Source: Cinnamomum chago
Taxonomy: Eukaryota > Streptophyta > Magnoliopsida > Laurales > Lauraceae
Assembly (NCBI GenBank): GCA_038049695.1
Contig: CP142454.1
Coordinates: 87,690,501-87,754,500, forward strand
Direction: 5' to 3'
DNA: 64,000 nt
The position numbers and the translations under genes are program-made. Each line of letters begins with the position of its first letter. The stretch's first letter is position 1. Shown here piece after piece: positions 1 through 11,441 of this stretch. Under the pieces are notes generated by a model. The model did not search any database. It saw nothing but the letters and a program-made list of their open reading frames with translations, and was not told where the DNA came from.

Positions 1-973
1 TGGTATTAAAAATCGGCCGATACCGGTTCATATCGGCCGATATGAACCGGTATCGACCCATACCGGTCCGATATTTTGGTGATATATCGGTATCGGTATC
101 GCAGACCAAAATATCGGTTTAATCGATATATCGGCCGATATATCAGTCCATCTCGGTCAAAATATCGGTCAAGATGGAATAATGGAAAAAAACCCTAAAA
201 TCTTCATTTTTTTCCCTCATTCTTCATCTCCACTCATCTCCTTAGAGCAACCCCTCCTCCTTAGCTGATTTTCTTACATATTTTCAACACTATTTCTTAA
301 AAAAATCATTTTATTTTGGTAAGAAAATCAACATACTCCCTTATTTTAACTATTACGTATTCTTTAACAGTCCATACCGAATAAATGATGATGATGATGA
401 TATCGAGTGTGAGCGACACTCCACTTGGAATTAGGCTGTCATGCTCATCAATCTCTATCTCTCTAGTCTGCACTAATTTCAAGTAAACCATAAACCTTTT
501 GATGTCCAAGTGCTTTTTGATTGATTTATCTCACTATCATGTTTCAGATTTTAATATTTTATCTTCATGGTCTTGGATTTCACAACTTATTTTGATAATT
601 GAGTTAGTATTAAATGATACTTGATATGTTATCTTTATTTTCTTATTTTTTACTCTAATAAATTGATCATGAGCATCAATAATGGTTACATTATATGAAA
701 TACTGGAGAAGACGACGAACTGCGACACAGACAGGACTCATAACTTAAGGTGACAGAGATTTTGATTTATTATTGTTACTAATGGAAAAAAAATTATTTT
801 CCAGCATTTTCTAATATTCTGGATTTTTTGGATATTTTTGCGAATTTTTTTGGATTAAAAAAAAATTTACACCGCGATGACCGCGACAGACCGATATCCG
901 CGACCGATACCGATATCATATCGGTTTTTCGGCCCGGCCGATACCGCGACCGAGACCAAGATTTTAAACCATG
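1..973. mobile_element. Foldback repeat with TATCGG/CCGATA-rich arms (probably non-autonomous DNA transposon)
   Basis: Both ends are packed with short self-complementary motifs (TATCGGCCGATA, CGGTATCG) at about 1-175 and 875-955, around an AT-rich centre. The right end reads as the reverse complement of CATGGTTTAAAATCTTGG and resembles the left end at base 2 (TGGTATTAAAAATCGG), so the left terminus probably lies at or just before the window edge. The centre has no convincing coding region. The same CATGGTTT-type terminus recurs on the element at 23698-24206. Superfamily is not known; no target duplication can be checked because the left flank is missing. Confidence 0.5.
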
Positions 974-2881
974 CTTAGAACCCATTTCAGTCGGTGAAAC
1001 ATTCCAGAACAGCTTAAACAACTTCGGTTTCTTCCTTTCTTCATTCTGCTTTGTTTCTAGCTTGTTAATCGTCAAAGAGAGGTGTTGTCCAAAGGATTTT
1101 TGGAGAAGGGTAGTTGTTCACTTCATCTTCTTCATCCTTGGAGTTAGAAATGAGAGGAAAAAATTTCAGTTTTTCTCTTCTTTAAGATTACAGGTAACTA
1201 AAGCTTTAGAATTATGAAACTTTTGAGTTCTAGTGAACTCTTTATAGTAGTGTTAGCTCATTAGCTTATGAGAAATCTGTTTTCTTTTGGGTTTTCTTGG
1301 TGTTAGGTTATCAAAGAGGGTCTCAATTGAGATTTTGATCTCAAAATCATGGCTAACAAGGGGATTTTTGTATCAAACTTGAATTAGAGGCAAGTATAAA
1401 TAGTTATTGTGATTAAATGCTAGTTGCTATAGATTTTTTCTTGATTATGTTATGAAATCTGAATTCAGCCTTATATGTGAGTTAACTGTGTATATGGATA
1501 ATTGATTGGAGAAGAAGATGGGTTAAATGGTTAATGGATTGGAAGTGTTACTTTATGTATAAATGACATGATGAATGAGGGGGAACAGGAGGTTCCATTT
1601 TGATATGCAGGTTATGGATTGAATGTAGAGAAGGGAAGAAGAAAATCAGTTTCAGAAGCCTGAAACTGAAATTCAGACAGGTTGTGTTTGATGAAATTTT
1701 GCCCATAATTGGGCCAGCCGGATTGGGCCTGCTCGAGTGGGTCGGCCCATTGGGCCAACAATGCCAACTTTAAATGGCCATTACTTTTGAATCGTACGTC
1801 CGATTTTTGAGTTCCTAAAGCTAGCCGATAAGACATTGATTAGTTAACCGAAATTAATAAAGTTTCATTATTAATTTTTGAGTTTTAAGGAAAAGAGCTT
1901 ATTGATTAGATCAAGGCTATTGTTAATACTATATACCTCCATGGGTGTTAATTAAAGAGACTTTAATGTACAAAATACATATAACTTGTGATGTTCATCG
2001 AGAATACCACGTACATTAAAGAACTGAGTATTACACCTGAATGGATGGTATTATTTAATTGAGTTTGTATGTTGAATTGAATCCATTAAATTGTAATTCA
2101 ACGGAGTTAATATGTGAACTGTATTGTTCTTGAGTCGGGCACTACATGGTGATTTCTTTAAGCTCATAAGAGTCGTTACTGTTGCAGCAAATTATTTGGG
2201 AGTGTTCCGAAGCTCCGTGGTGATGTCAGTTGTCCCTGGCCCGGGCACTGATAAATCCCACAATATATGATTCCTTCCGTATGGAAGATGTGATTTGAAT
2301 TGAAGTGAAATGCTATTGTAGATTGCCAAATACTAAAGACTCTTATTGTTTTGTATTAAATGAGAATTGTATTAGTCTAATATTGGATTAGCCCGATTAA
2401 ATGTGTAATTAGTATGTTTACTCATATAATTGTTTATACATTGCTGAATTTGTTTAATTCATAGCGTTATTTATGGCATTACAGGTACAACTGCCCATAC
2501 CGGTCCTTCAGAGACCACAACGCCAAAAGAGGAGACCACTCTGGTTCCTCCAGGAGGATTAGTAGAGTGGAAATGAAGCCAAAACAATTGATGTTACTTT
2601 TGAAAGAAAGAAAACCTGTAGAAAATGGTTTTAAAACGTTTCACACTTTTGATCCTTGCATTGTATTTAAATATGCAAGTGATTGGTTTTGTAAATAATG
2701 TAAATGAGTTTTTGTTTTATACATGAGCAATGTATATTTGTTTATATTCCGCATAATATGTAATTGATATCCCTTGTGAATTTTATGTGTTTGAAATTCA
2801 CGAGAGTAAGTACGCGCCGCGACTCGGAGTTAATTCGGATTAATTGTAATCTTGGGTCCGAGTCGTGGCATACTTATTGTA
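974..2881 (+). other. Unclassified repeat-like stretch, 3' end resembling an LTR
   Basis: No coding region is supported here. The last bases, ending TACTTATTGTA, directly abut a perfect tRNA-iMet primer-binding motif, which is how a plant LTR ends against its internal region. A long LTR or solo LTR is therefore possible, but no second copy exists in the window and its left limit cannot be set. A GGCCCA/TGGGCC-rich patch lies near 1710-1760. Confidence 0.35.
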
Positions 2882-2892
2882 TGGTATCAGAG
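2882..2892 (+). other. tRNA-iMet primer-binding site (orphan)
   Basis: TGGTATCAGAG is the canonical complement of the plant initiator-tRNA 3' end used by Ty1-copia and many other LTR elements. The following bases are not a retroelement leader but a CIPK 3'-end fragment. The AGAG at the end of the motif is shared with that fragment. Confidence 0.6.
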
Positions 2893-3044
2893 AGAGAGTT
2901 CCCAGCTCCAACAGCCGGTAACCAAGAAGACATGTCATGATGTGCAAAAAGAAAGAAGCAGCATTACAGTGATGGTCTTTGTTGGTGGTCACCTTGCCAG
3001 GTCCCTGCAAGAGAAGGCTTCAAGTCTTGATCACTGCAGAACCT
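2889..3044 (-). pseudogene. Captured 3' end of a CIPK gene
   Basis: This stretch matches 14888-15034, the last codons and 3' flank of the CIPK gene in this window, at roughly 90% identity by eye. Read on the minus strand it keeps the end of the CIPK C-terminus ([16 protein letters not shown], then PSL and the stop) with one extra Asp codon and a Thr-to-Arg change. Similarity stops at 3045. The fragment begins in an AG run that overlaps the primer-binding motif at 2882-2892. It has no kinase domain and cannot be functional. The source may be this CIPK or a paralogue. Confidence 0.8.
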
Positions 3045-3355
3045 ATTTTTTTCCAAGCAATCTTGACTTATATATCAAGCAAATCTTTTTCAGTTTTGTC
3101 CTAGGGTGTTCCTTGGGCCTTTTGACTATATCACCAACCATTGAACTTTGGAACCAGCTACCAGCAACAAGTTAGATTCAAGCAGCACAATTTCTGATTG
3201 AATTGTTGAGTCATGCCTTCGGATAACCTAAGTTAGATTGAAGTCACAGGCAATGATAAAATGAGTCCATGTATGTTGAAATACTGGAAGGACCCGCATT
3301 GAAAAAATTCAGCACTTGTTCAATATTTGAACCAATTTTCAATTTTATTACAGTT
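3045..3355. other. Unrecognised spacer
   Basis: About 310 bases between the CIPK fragment and the copia target duplication. No coding region, repeat or RNA gene is recognised. Confidence 0.4.
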
Positions 3356-3360
3356 TTGGG

Positions 3361-3612
3361 TGATAACATACCTAGTCCCACTAGGCTGCCTGGTCCCACT
3401 CATCCACAGAGACGAGACTCGTTCAACTACAGAGATAAAGATCACCCTTATCTCATCTGCTAAGCACAGTTCAATCATATCAGTTTAGCTAAGCATGATT
3501 CATATTTGTATTTTGAATTCCAAGAGATAAACTTATGTATCAGTATCCTCTTGTACTATTTATACTTGATCAAAATATCAAAAGGTGTATGTCAAATACA
3601 AACACCTTTATA
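3361..3612 (+). repeat. Copia 5' LTR
   Basis: Begins TGATAACATACC and ends CACCTTTATA next to the primer-binding site. The same length as the 3' copy, with no indels between them. Confidence 0.93.
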
Positions 3613-3815
3613 TGGTATCAGAGTCAACCGGTCGTGAGTTCGAATCCCAGGAGGAACGACTCGGCGCAAAAAAAAAAAATTGCGTGTTGCCAAAAGTGTG
3701 CCGGCCGGATTCCACCTGAGGGGGAGTATTGAGGAGTGGGCTCTACCTGAGGGGAAATATTGAAAAGTATTTTCGCTGCCTCTACTAACGCCTCGAGGTT
3801 TTGGTAGTAATGGTT
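3613..3815 (+). other. Copia leader containing a TRIM-like segment
   Basis: After the primer site the sequence holds a purine tract (GAGGGGGAGTAT) followed by an LTR-start-like stretch (TGAGGAGTGGGCTC...CCTCGAGGTTTTGGTA). Both the post-primer sequence and this stretch recur, in the opposite order, in the inverted pair at 12982-13316. The arrangement primer site, about 110 bp, purine tract, LTR start is that of a TRIM miniature retroelement. It runs straight into the end of copia integrase at about 3816. Confidence 0.55.
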
Positions 3816-4144
3816 TGTCTTTTCGTACCATTCAGTGTGTTTTCATTGGCTATAGTCGGAATCACAAGGGCTATAAATGTCTTGACCCAGTGACTAATCG
3901 GATTTACATGTCTCGCCATGTGGCATTTGATGGAATGGTATACCCCTTTACCGTGCCCAATAATTCCGTCACAAACCAAAAGGAGCCCTGAAGAGCAAGT
4001 GATATTGGGTCACTCACAAGTGTTCACATCTGTCCAACCATCTCAGGCTACAACAATGCCCACAGATATGCTTAGAAGTAGCATGTCAAATACAGACATG
4101 GGCATGATCTCTGTTGTTGGATCACAACCAATTAGGACTATCAG
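3816..4144 (+). pseudogene. Copia integrase C-terminal remnant
   Basis: The frame reads CVFIGYSRNHKGYKC, then CLDP and YMSRHVAFDG, the conserved end of Ty1-copia integrase before the linker. Everything upstream (gag, protease, catalytic integrase core) is missing, so the piece is inert. It is cut at 4144 by the left end of the hAT element and the linker resumes at 9221. Confidence 0.85.
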
Positions 4145-4199
4145 CAGGGGCGGACCCATGTATATTCACCTGGGTGCAGGTGCACCCGGTGAATTTTGA

Positions 4200-5917
4200 A
4201 GATCCTGTTAAATGGATATGGGTCAGATAGTCATGCCCCACTTAAAAATGCATCTTGCACCCCCATTTAAATCAAGCCCATAGATAAAATGCACCCATGA
4301 CCTGATGACCCATGCACATCAAATCTAAAAATCCTCATCTGAGTCATTTCCCCCAAAACCCATCGATTGAAACCCTTCTCTCTCTCCAACCCTTCTTCCT
4401 CTCCACACCACATCGATCGCACCCCAAAACCCATCGATTGAAAACCCTTTATCTCTGATCTCTCCAACCGTTCTCCCTCTCCACATCGCACCCAGGTCCA
4501 GATCCATCCAGCAATGGCGACCAACCGTCGTGCAGAAATTCGAAGATATCCAAGAAGAGGTATCCTTGATTCCTTTCCTTTCCACTTCTCCTCTTTCTAT
4601 TATTCCTCTATTCAGATGATGTTCTTCTTCTTTGCAACCTATTACAAAAGAAAGCTTATCTGTTGTTTGTTCCTCTGTTTTTCCCCTTACTGGTTTTTTC
4701 TCCAAATCTAACAATGAAATCTTTGAAGAGAGTGCGGATCCTTGTTTTTGGGACCACTTGGGGCCTTCACCCATACTTTTGCTTCATAGATCTTCTGACC
4801 TGCTTCAAGCCTTCAACTACCTCCAACGTAATATAATAGTATAATACATATAACCAGCGAGTCAGCGACCACTTGCATTTTTGCCTTCACAACCCTTGAA
4901 AACTCAAGATGTGTATTCTAAAGAAAGATCAAATGACCAAGACAAAAACTTAAATAAATAAGTTCATTCATGGTAGAAGAAAAATAAACTGAAGAAAAGA
5001 ACAAAATAAACAGAGCCATAAAAAATAGACATGCAGGAACTAATATTAATGCAAGAGAAACAAAGCATGTCAAAAAAAAAAAAAAAAAAGATTGACAGAC
5101 TGGGAAAAAAGTGCAGTGAGACGAGAAATTTATCGAGCGGCCTGTTTTGTTCATCTTTTGTACATTGGGGGTACGCTCTCTACGCCTATCTATCCTTTCA
5201 TTCTTAATATATACTTTCACCTTCCAGCAGGAGGGGAAAAAAAAAAAAACAGAAAGCAAAACTTGCAGCCAATGGACAATCCCCGGTCCAACAAATTAAC
5301 CTGTTAGCATGGAAGTGAATTTCTGTCCATAGTTCTGTCCATCCATTTGCAAGCTACAAATGGATCACATGCTTCAGGCACGTTAGAAATGAACTCATGT
5401 TCTTTTAAATTCAATAAATTAGTGATTGAAGGATTTATGGATATTTCCAAAAGAAGCCAAGCTTTTCTTAAGATTTTCCTATGATGTGCTCCTAATTTGG
5501 ATTTGGGTATTGATTTTCCAATTTAGGAATATTTATATATGGGCTTATATTAAAATTTTTAATTTGGATACTACTAGAGAGTGATGAATTTCTACTAAGA
5601 TTTGTTTCAACATCTGCTACTGATTTGGATTTGGGTATTGATACTGATTTCAAATTTTGTTTTGTTTGACAACCACTTCATAATATGGTGCTTATAAGAT
5701 GTAAAGCATTTGAATACATGATAACCATGTTAGAGAATAAATGTTCTCTTTCATTTGTTGGTATAAGAAATATGTTGTTTTACTGGGGACTTGCAATTTG
5801 AGAGGCATATCTGGATGGTTAAATGAAATCACATTATGTACCCATTTGATTGGCCATGTTGTTGTTAGTCATTACTCAAATCAAGCCAACATCTTCTTTT
5901 TTTTTGTTCTTATCAAG

Positions 5918-5958
<41 letters not shown>

Positions 5959-6663
5959 ATCAAAATTGGTTTTCTCTCAAGTCATTCATTATCATAATAT
6001 TAACTGTACTTGTGTGAAGCTCTTACCAATGATAGATCTATCTCTTAACATATCTCCGTATTTCATTGTTCTCTTCATGATATCTGACCCATCCCCACTT
6101 ACTCATCTAATTCCATATCTAATTTTATTGCAATAGACTCTAATAAAAAATGTGATTAGAAATAAAAAAAACTTTTTATTTACATGGATTTATTTTTTCA
6201 TTATACACAGGAGAGCTGTCTAGCTATTGATTGGAGGTACATCATCTAATAGTTATACAACTTTGGTGGGCTCTCTCTCTGGCAGCGTAGTGCAGGTATT
6301 CTCCTTCTCTCTTGATTTTTTTTAATTTGTATATCATAGTCAAATTAAATAAATTGTCGATTTGATTTAGAGCTTTATGCTTTTAACTATATACTGGCAA
6401 TTTGATGTACAAATGTTCATATTTCTATGATACTTTTTAATTTGATGGATGTGGTTTACATATGTGTAGTCATGACTGATTTGTGTCTTAAGTATTTTCA
6501 TATACCCATGTGTTTGTGTCCCAACCTTTCCAATAATCAATTAAGTTAATGTGCTCGAACTAAGTTTTGTTCCAATCAAGTTATACGTTTCTACTAAGTT
6601 ATGTGTTTTTAGGCAGGCATTGATTTTGATGAAATTTTCTATATCTTTGACTTTGAATCAGCT
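4200..6663 (+). other. 5' non-coding part of the hAT element
   Basis: About 2.4 kb between the left terminus and the transposase. It starts with a pyrimidine-rich leader near 4370-4500 and a short open stretch at 4514 (MATNRRAEIRRYP) that runs into a possible splice donor at about 4560. No known domain is seen. It probably holds the promoter, leader and introns of the transposase transcript. Confidence 0.45.
5921..5955. repeat. (CT)n microsatellite
   Basis: About 17 uninterrupted CT units inside the hAT 5' region. Confidence 0.95.
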
Positions 6664-9018
6664 ATGGAAAATTATTTAAAAAGAAAATCAACTCCTAGCC
6701 TACTATGTCCGAATTTAGAGAATGATAACAATGATCAAGTGCCATCAGCTTCGAAGAAAAGTCATGTAGAAGTTAACTTGGTAGATCTTCCTGCAGATCC
6801 TCGGTTACGAAATCCAATCTTGAGTTATCATCCTATGGATTGAGACCAAATCCGAAGAGCGTATCTACAAAAGGGTCCTTGTCAGCCTCATGATCATAAA
6901 TTTCCTTTTACGGAGTCTGCACAAGATAAGAGGCGATTTAATCCGGCTTGGTTTAAGGATTATGGTAGTTGGTTGGAATACAGCATAAAAAAAGATGCTG
7001 CATTTTGCTTATGTTGTTATCTTTTTGGAGAGCATGCACGTCATGATGCCTTTATAATTCAAGGATTCAGAAATTGGAGGGAAAAAGAAAGAATTAGAGA
7101 TCATGTGGGAGGCCCGAAGAGTGCTCACAATCAAGCATAAGAGAAGTGCCAAAATTTATTAAATCAAAAGCAACACATTGAGACAATTATTGTCAAGCAA
7201 TCGGATCAAGCTCGGATTGAGTATCGAATCCGCTTAAAGGCAACGCTTGATGCCATTCGCTTTCTTCTACGCCAAGGGTTGCCTTTTCGTGGTCATGATG
7301 AATCTGAGGATTCAAATAACATGGGTAACTTCCTTGAGCTTTTGCAAGTAATTAGCAATCAAAATGAAGCTACTAAGAGAGTCATTTTAGAAAATGCTCC
7401 TGAAAATTTGAAACTTACCTCACCTAAGATTCAGAAAGATATTGTAAATGTGGCTTCTATGGAGACCACTCAGGCTATCATTTCTGAACTTGGAGATGCA
7501 CCATTTGCTCTTTTGGTGGATGAATCTCGTGACATCTCTATGAAAGAACAAATGGCCGTTGTTTTACGCTAGGATGAGCGGGGATGTGTGATTAAGCGCT
7601 TTTTGCTAGTAGAACATGTCACAAACACTACTGCTCAATCGCTTAAAGCGGCAATCGATGCGATATTTTCCAAGCATGGATTGAGCATAACAAGTTTGTG
7701 CGGGCAAGGTTATGATGGAGCTAGTAATATGCGGGATCAACTTAATGGTCTCAAAACACTCATTCAAAATGAGAATCCTACTGCATTTTACGTTCATTGT
7801 TTTGCACATCAGCTTCAATTGGCACTCATTGCTGTTGCAAAAAAACATGTACCAATTGCCATGTTCTTCGAATCGGTTTGCTATACGTTGAATGTCGTTG
7901 GAGGCTCTTGCAAACGCCATGACATGCTCCAAAATATACAAGCTGCTAAAGTTGTTGATGCGCTCAATACTGGTGAACTTGAAAGTGGACAAGGTTTGAA
8001 TCAAAAGACTAGTCTCAAACGGCCAGGAGAGACATGATGGGGCTCGCATTATGGTACATTGATTAACTTGATCCACATGTTCTCCTCTGTGATTGATGTG
8101 CTTGAGATTATTGTAAAACATGATACAAATGAAAATGTGGGTAGTGCGGCTCACTCATTGCTTCAATTGGAATCTTTTGATTTCGCATTTAAAATGCATT
8201 TAATGACAAATATTTTGGGGATCACGAATGTCTTATCAAAGGCATTGCAGCAAAAAGATCAAGATATTGTCAATGCCATGGAGATGGTAAGAATATCAAA
8301 ACAAAAATTGCAAATGATGAGAGACGATGGGTGGGATTCTCTCCTATCTGAAGTTCATTTATTTTGTGATAAATATGAAATCCCCATTCCGAATATGGAT
8401 GATTTGTTTGTTGATCGAAAGCGATCACGACGCAAAGCTGAAGAGACAAATCTACATTTTTACCGCGTTGAAATATTTTATACTACTATTGACATGCAAC
8501 TTAAAGAGCTCAATGATCGCTTCAATGAGGTGACCACCGAGTTGCTTCTTTGTGCGGCATGCTTCAATCCAAGTGATTCATTCTCTGCCTTCAACAAGGA
8601 AAAACTGATCCGCCTTTCTCAATTCTATCCAGATGATTTTTCAAACTCAAATCGATTGATACTTGATAATGAACTGGAGATTTACATTATTGACATGCGG
8701 ACCAATAGCAAGTTCTTAGAAGTGAAAGGAATTAGTGGCCTTGCTCAGAAGATGGTTGAAACAAAAAAAGACATCCTATATCCTTCGGTTTTCTTGCTTT
8801 TGAGATTGACGCTAACTCTACCTATTGCTACTGCTACTGTTGAGAGGGTGTTTTCTGCTATGAAAATTGAGAAGAGTCGACTACGCAATCGAATGGAAGA
8901 TGAGTGGATGAATGATTGTTTACTTTTTTATATCGAAAGGGACATTTTTAATAGCATCGACGATGAGACAATCATGCAACGCTTTCAAAACATAAAGAAC
9001 CGTCGAGGGAAATTGTAA
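6664..9018 (+). pseudogene. hAT transposase, TTF-type zinc finger / hAT dimerisation protein, four in-frame stops
   Basis: One reading frame runs from the ATG at 6664 to the stop at 9016-9018 (784 codons), the usual size of plant 'zinc finger MYM-type protein 1-like' transposases. In order it shows a TTF-type zinc-finger region (FNPAWFKDYGSWLEY, then CLCCYLF), a DUF4371-like segment, the hAT core (LVDESRD, CGQGYDGASNM, VHCFAHQLQLAL), a segment after ET-stop-WGSHYGTL, and the C-terminal dimerisation block (LTLTLPIATATVERVFSAM). Stops interrupt it at 6841 (TGA), 7138 (TAA), 7570 (TAG) and 8035 (TGA). No frameshift is seen. At 6841 and 8035 the family usually has Arg, consistent with CGA changing to TGA. 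The copy is therefore inactive. The start lies just after a splice-acceptor-like TTTGAATCAG. Confidence 0.9.
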
Positions 9019-9220
9019 AAGCTTTATTATATAGTTGATATATGACTTTTGATGAGAAAATGTAGTTGATACACTTGAATATTTTGTAATCATTTAAATG
9101 TAATACATTTTCTCTTTTGTCATTATTAATGTGAAGAAAGTATCACAAAATAATATTTTTGGACTTTTTCAATTGCCATCATTTCGCACCCCTCAAACGA
9201 AAATCCTGGGTCCGCCACTG

Positions 9221-11180
9221 AGTCTACCGGGACAACACTCCAACCTGAGTCTACAATGTCTAGCCCCATGGTGACACATGTGCCAACTAATGTTGACTCC
9301 CCAAGTTCAAAAGAGCTCACGCCGGCACGTACATCACATGCGGAGGCTGTGCTACCTACTACAAGTGCATCGCCCTCATCCTCTGCCACATTGCTACGCC
9401 GGTACTCTACAAGAACACCACGTCATGATGGACCGTTCAACTCAATTCAGCACCTAACCAATCCTTCAGAGCAAGTCATCTCCAATGACCAACTAGCTCT
9501 TGTCCCACGTCCAATACAAGTGGACACTAGGCCGGCACCCAGCTCAACTTTAACAGAACCACAGAGACCACATACTATGCGGACCCGCTCAATGGATGAC
9601 ATTTATAAACCTAAGAAACCAAAGACACTTATGGTCTAGCCAAGGCTTTACAATCTGCAATAGGCCCTGCTGAGTCAACTTCCTATACTAAGCCGCATAA
9701 ATCTCCGGAATGGAGAGCAGCTATGGCCATTGAGTTTGATGCATTGCAACGACAGGGTACATGGACTTTGGTACCTATCGAACCGGGGCTAAACAGTGTT
9801 GGATGTAAATGGGAATACAAATTAAAACAAAAATCTGATTGTTCTATTGAGAGATATAAAGCACGTTTGGTTGCAAAAGGATTTCATCAGCAAGCAAGAA
9901 TTGACTATGGGGAGACATTTAGTCTAGTGGTTAAACACACCACGATTAGGTTGGTATTATCTATTGCTATCCAACTTGGATGGCCAATTAGTCAACTTGA
10001 CGTTCATAATGCATTTCTTCATGGGGTGCTGACAAAGGAAGTTTACATGGATCAACCACAAGGTTTTGTGGATCCTAGTAAACCTACCCATGTATGGAAA
10101 TTACATAAAGCCATATATGGATTAAAGCAGGCTCCTCGGGCTGGTATCTTCGTCTCACCAACTACCTTCAAAGCCTGGGGTTCATTGGGTCCTCTGCAGA
10201 TACATCTCTATTTGTGAGAAAGTTTGGCGGTGAGTTTACCATTTTACTCATCTATGTAGATGATATTGTCATCACCAGTAACCACACTTTCGCATTACCC
10301 AAATTACTGTGTGAACTTGGAAGACTATTTGCAATGAAAGATTTGGGCCCACTGCATTATTTTCTTGGAATTGAGGCGAAGCGAATTGGCAATGATTTAT
10401 TTCTAACTCAAACGAAATAAATGCATGATGCCAAGCCAATAAAATGGCCGGTTCAACCTGGCTTGAAACTATCCAAATCAGACGGGGATCCAATTTCAAA
10501 TACTCATGAATACAGAAGTGTGGTGGGAGCACTTCAATATGTCACATTAACAAGGCCTGACATAGCATATGCAGTGAATCGAGTTTGTCAATTTATGCAT
10601 GAGCCACGATCTCACCACTAGATGGCGGTAAGGCGTATACTACGGTTTCTAAAAGGATATCTCACACATGGTCTGCACTATTGCAAAGGCCCTATAAACT
10701 TCACTGCATATAGTGATGCAAACTGGGCAGGGGACCCAACTGATTGAAGATCTACTTCTGGATATGTCGTCTTTCTTGGAACAAATCTTATTTCATGGAA
10801 TGTGAAGAAACAATCTTCTGTATTACGCTCGAACACTGAATCAGAAGATCGCTCTCTTACTCTCACTGCAGCAGAACTATACTGGATTCGTATGGTCATG
10901 AAAGATCTTAACATTTTTCTAAAAATCCCTCTTGTTATTTTATGTGATAACATCGGTGCCATCACTCTTGCATCTAATCCAGTCTATCACAGGCGTACAA
11001 AACATGTGGAAATTGACTATCATTTTATTAGAGAAAAAGTTATTCGTGGAGACATTCAAATTCGCTTCGTGGGTTCCATTGATCAGTTGGCAGACATATT
11101 TACAAAAGGACTTGGCACTGCAAGATTTCAACAATTGATGACCAAGCTTTGCTTCGTATCACGGCCGCTTAGCTTGTGGG
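9221..11180 (+). pseudogene. Copia linker, reverse transcriptase and RNase H remnant
   Basis: The Ser/Thr/Pro-rich linker (9221-9639) is followed by copia reverse transcriptase from about 9700 ([30 protein letters not shown]), the catalytic YVDD at 10253-10264, and RNase H (YSDANWAGDP near 10710, then the HVEIDYHFIREKV and DIFTKGL blocks near 11010-11110). It is broken by frame changes near 9640-9720 and 10140, in-frame stops at 10418, 10619 and about 10744, and a short deletion around 10420. A purine tract precedes the 3' LTR. Confidence 0.92.
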
Positions 11181-11184
11181 GCCC

Positions 11185-11436
11185 TGATAACATACCTGGT
11201 TTCACTAGGCTGCCTGGTCCCACTCATCCACAGAGATAAGACTCGTTCAACTATAGAGATAAAGATCACCCTTATCTCATCTGCTAAGCACAATTCAATC
11301 ATATCAGTTTGACTAAGCATGATTCATATTTGTATTTTTAATTCCAAGAGATAAACTTATTTATCAGTATCCTCTTGTACTATTTAAACTTAATCAAAAT
11401 ATCAAAGGGTGTGTGTCAAATACAAACACCTTTATA
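11185..11436 (+). repeat. Copia 3' LTR
   Basis: Partner of 3361-3612, 252 bp, followed by the target duplication TTGGG. Confidence 0.93.
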
Positions 11437-11441
11437 TTGGG

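Larger units (their letters stand above)
4145..9220 (+). mobile_element. hAT DNA transposon (zinc finger MYM/TTF-type transposase family)
   Basis: The ends form imperfect terminal inverted repeats: CAGGGGCGGACCCATG on the left, and CAGTGGCGGACCCAGG as the reverse complement of the right. It encodes a hAT-type transposase (6664-9018). It lies inside the copia linker, so it inserted after the copia element. The flanking 8-mers ACTATCAG and AGTCTACC do not match, so the target duplication is decayed or was lost. The element at 12780-13640 shares these termini. Confidence 0.88.
3361..11436 (+). mobile_element. Degenerate Ty1-copia LTR retrotransposon
   Basis: Two 252-bp LTRs (3361-3612 and 11185-11436) bound the element, with a 5-bp target duplication TTGGG at 3356-3360 and 11437-11441. 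TGGTATCAGAG, the tRNA-iMet primer site, follows the 5' LTR directly at 3613. The remaining pol order is end of integrase, linker, reverse transcriptase, RNase H, which is the copia order. Gag, protease and most of integrase are gone, and the linker is split by a 5.1-kb hAT transposon. The LTRs differ at about 15 of 252 positions by eye, mostly transitions. They start TG but end TA rather than CA. Confidence 0.93.

Noticed and set aside
4267..4774. 149-codon minus-strand frame
   Set aside because: Gly/Arg/Glu-rich frame antisense to the pyrimidine-rich hAT leader, with no motif.
4137..9228. 8-bp target duplication for the large hAT
   Set aside because: ACTATCAG and AGTCTACC agree at too few positions, even with a shift of one base.
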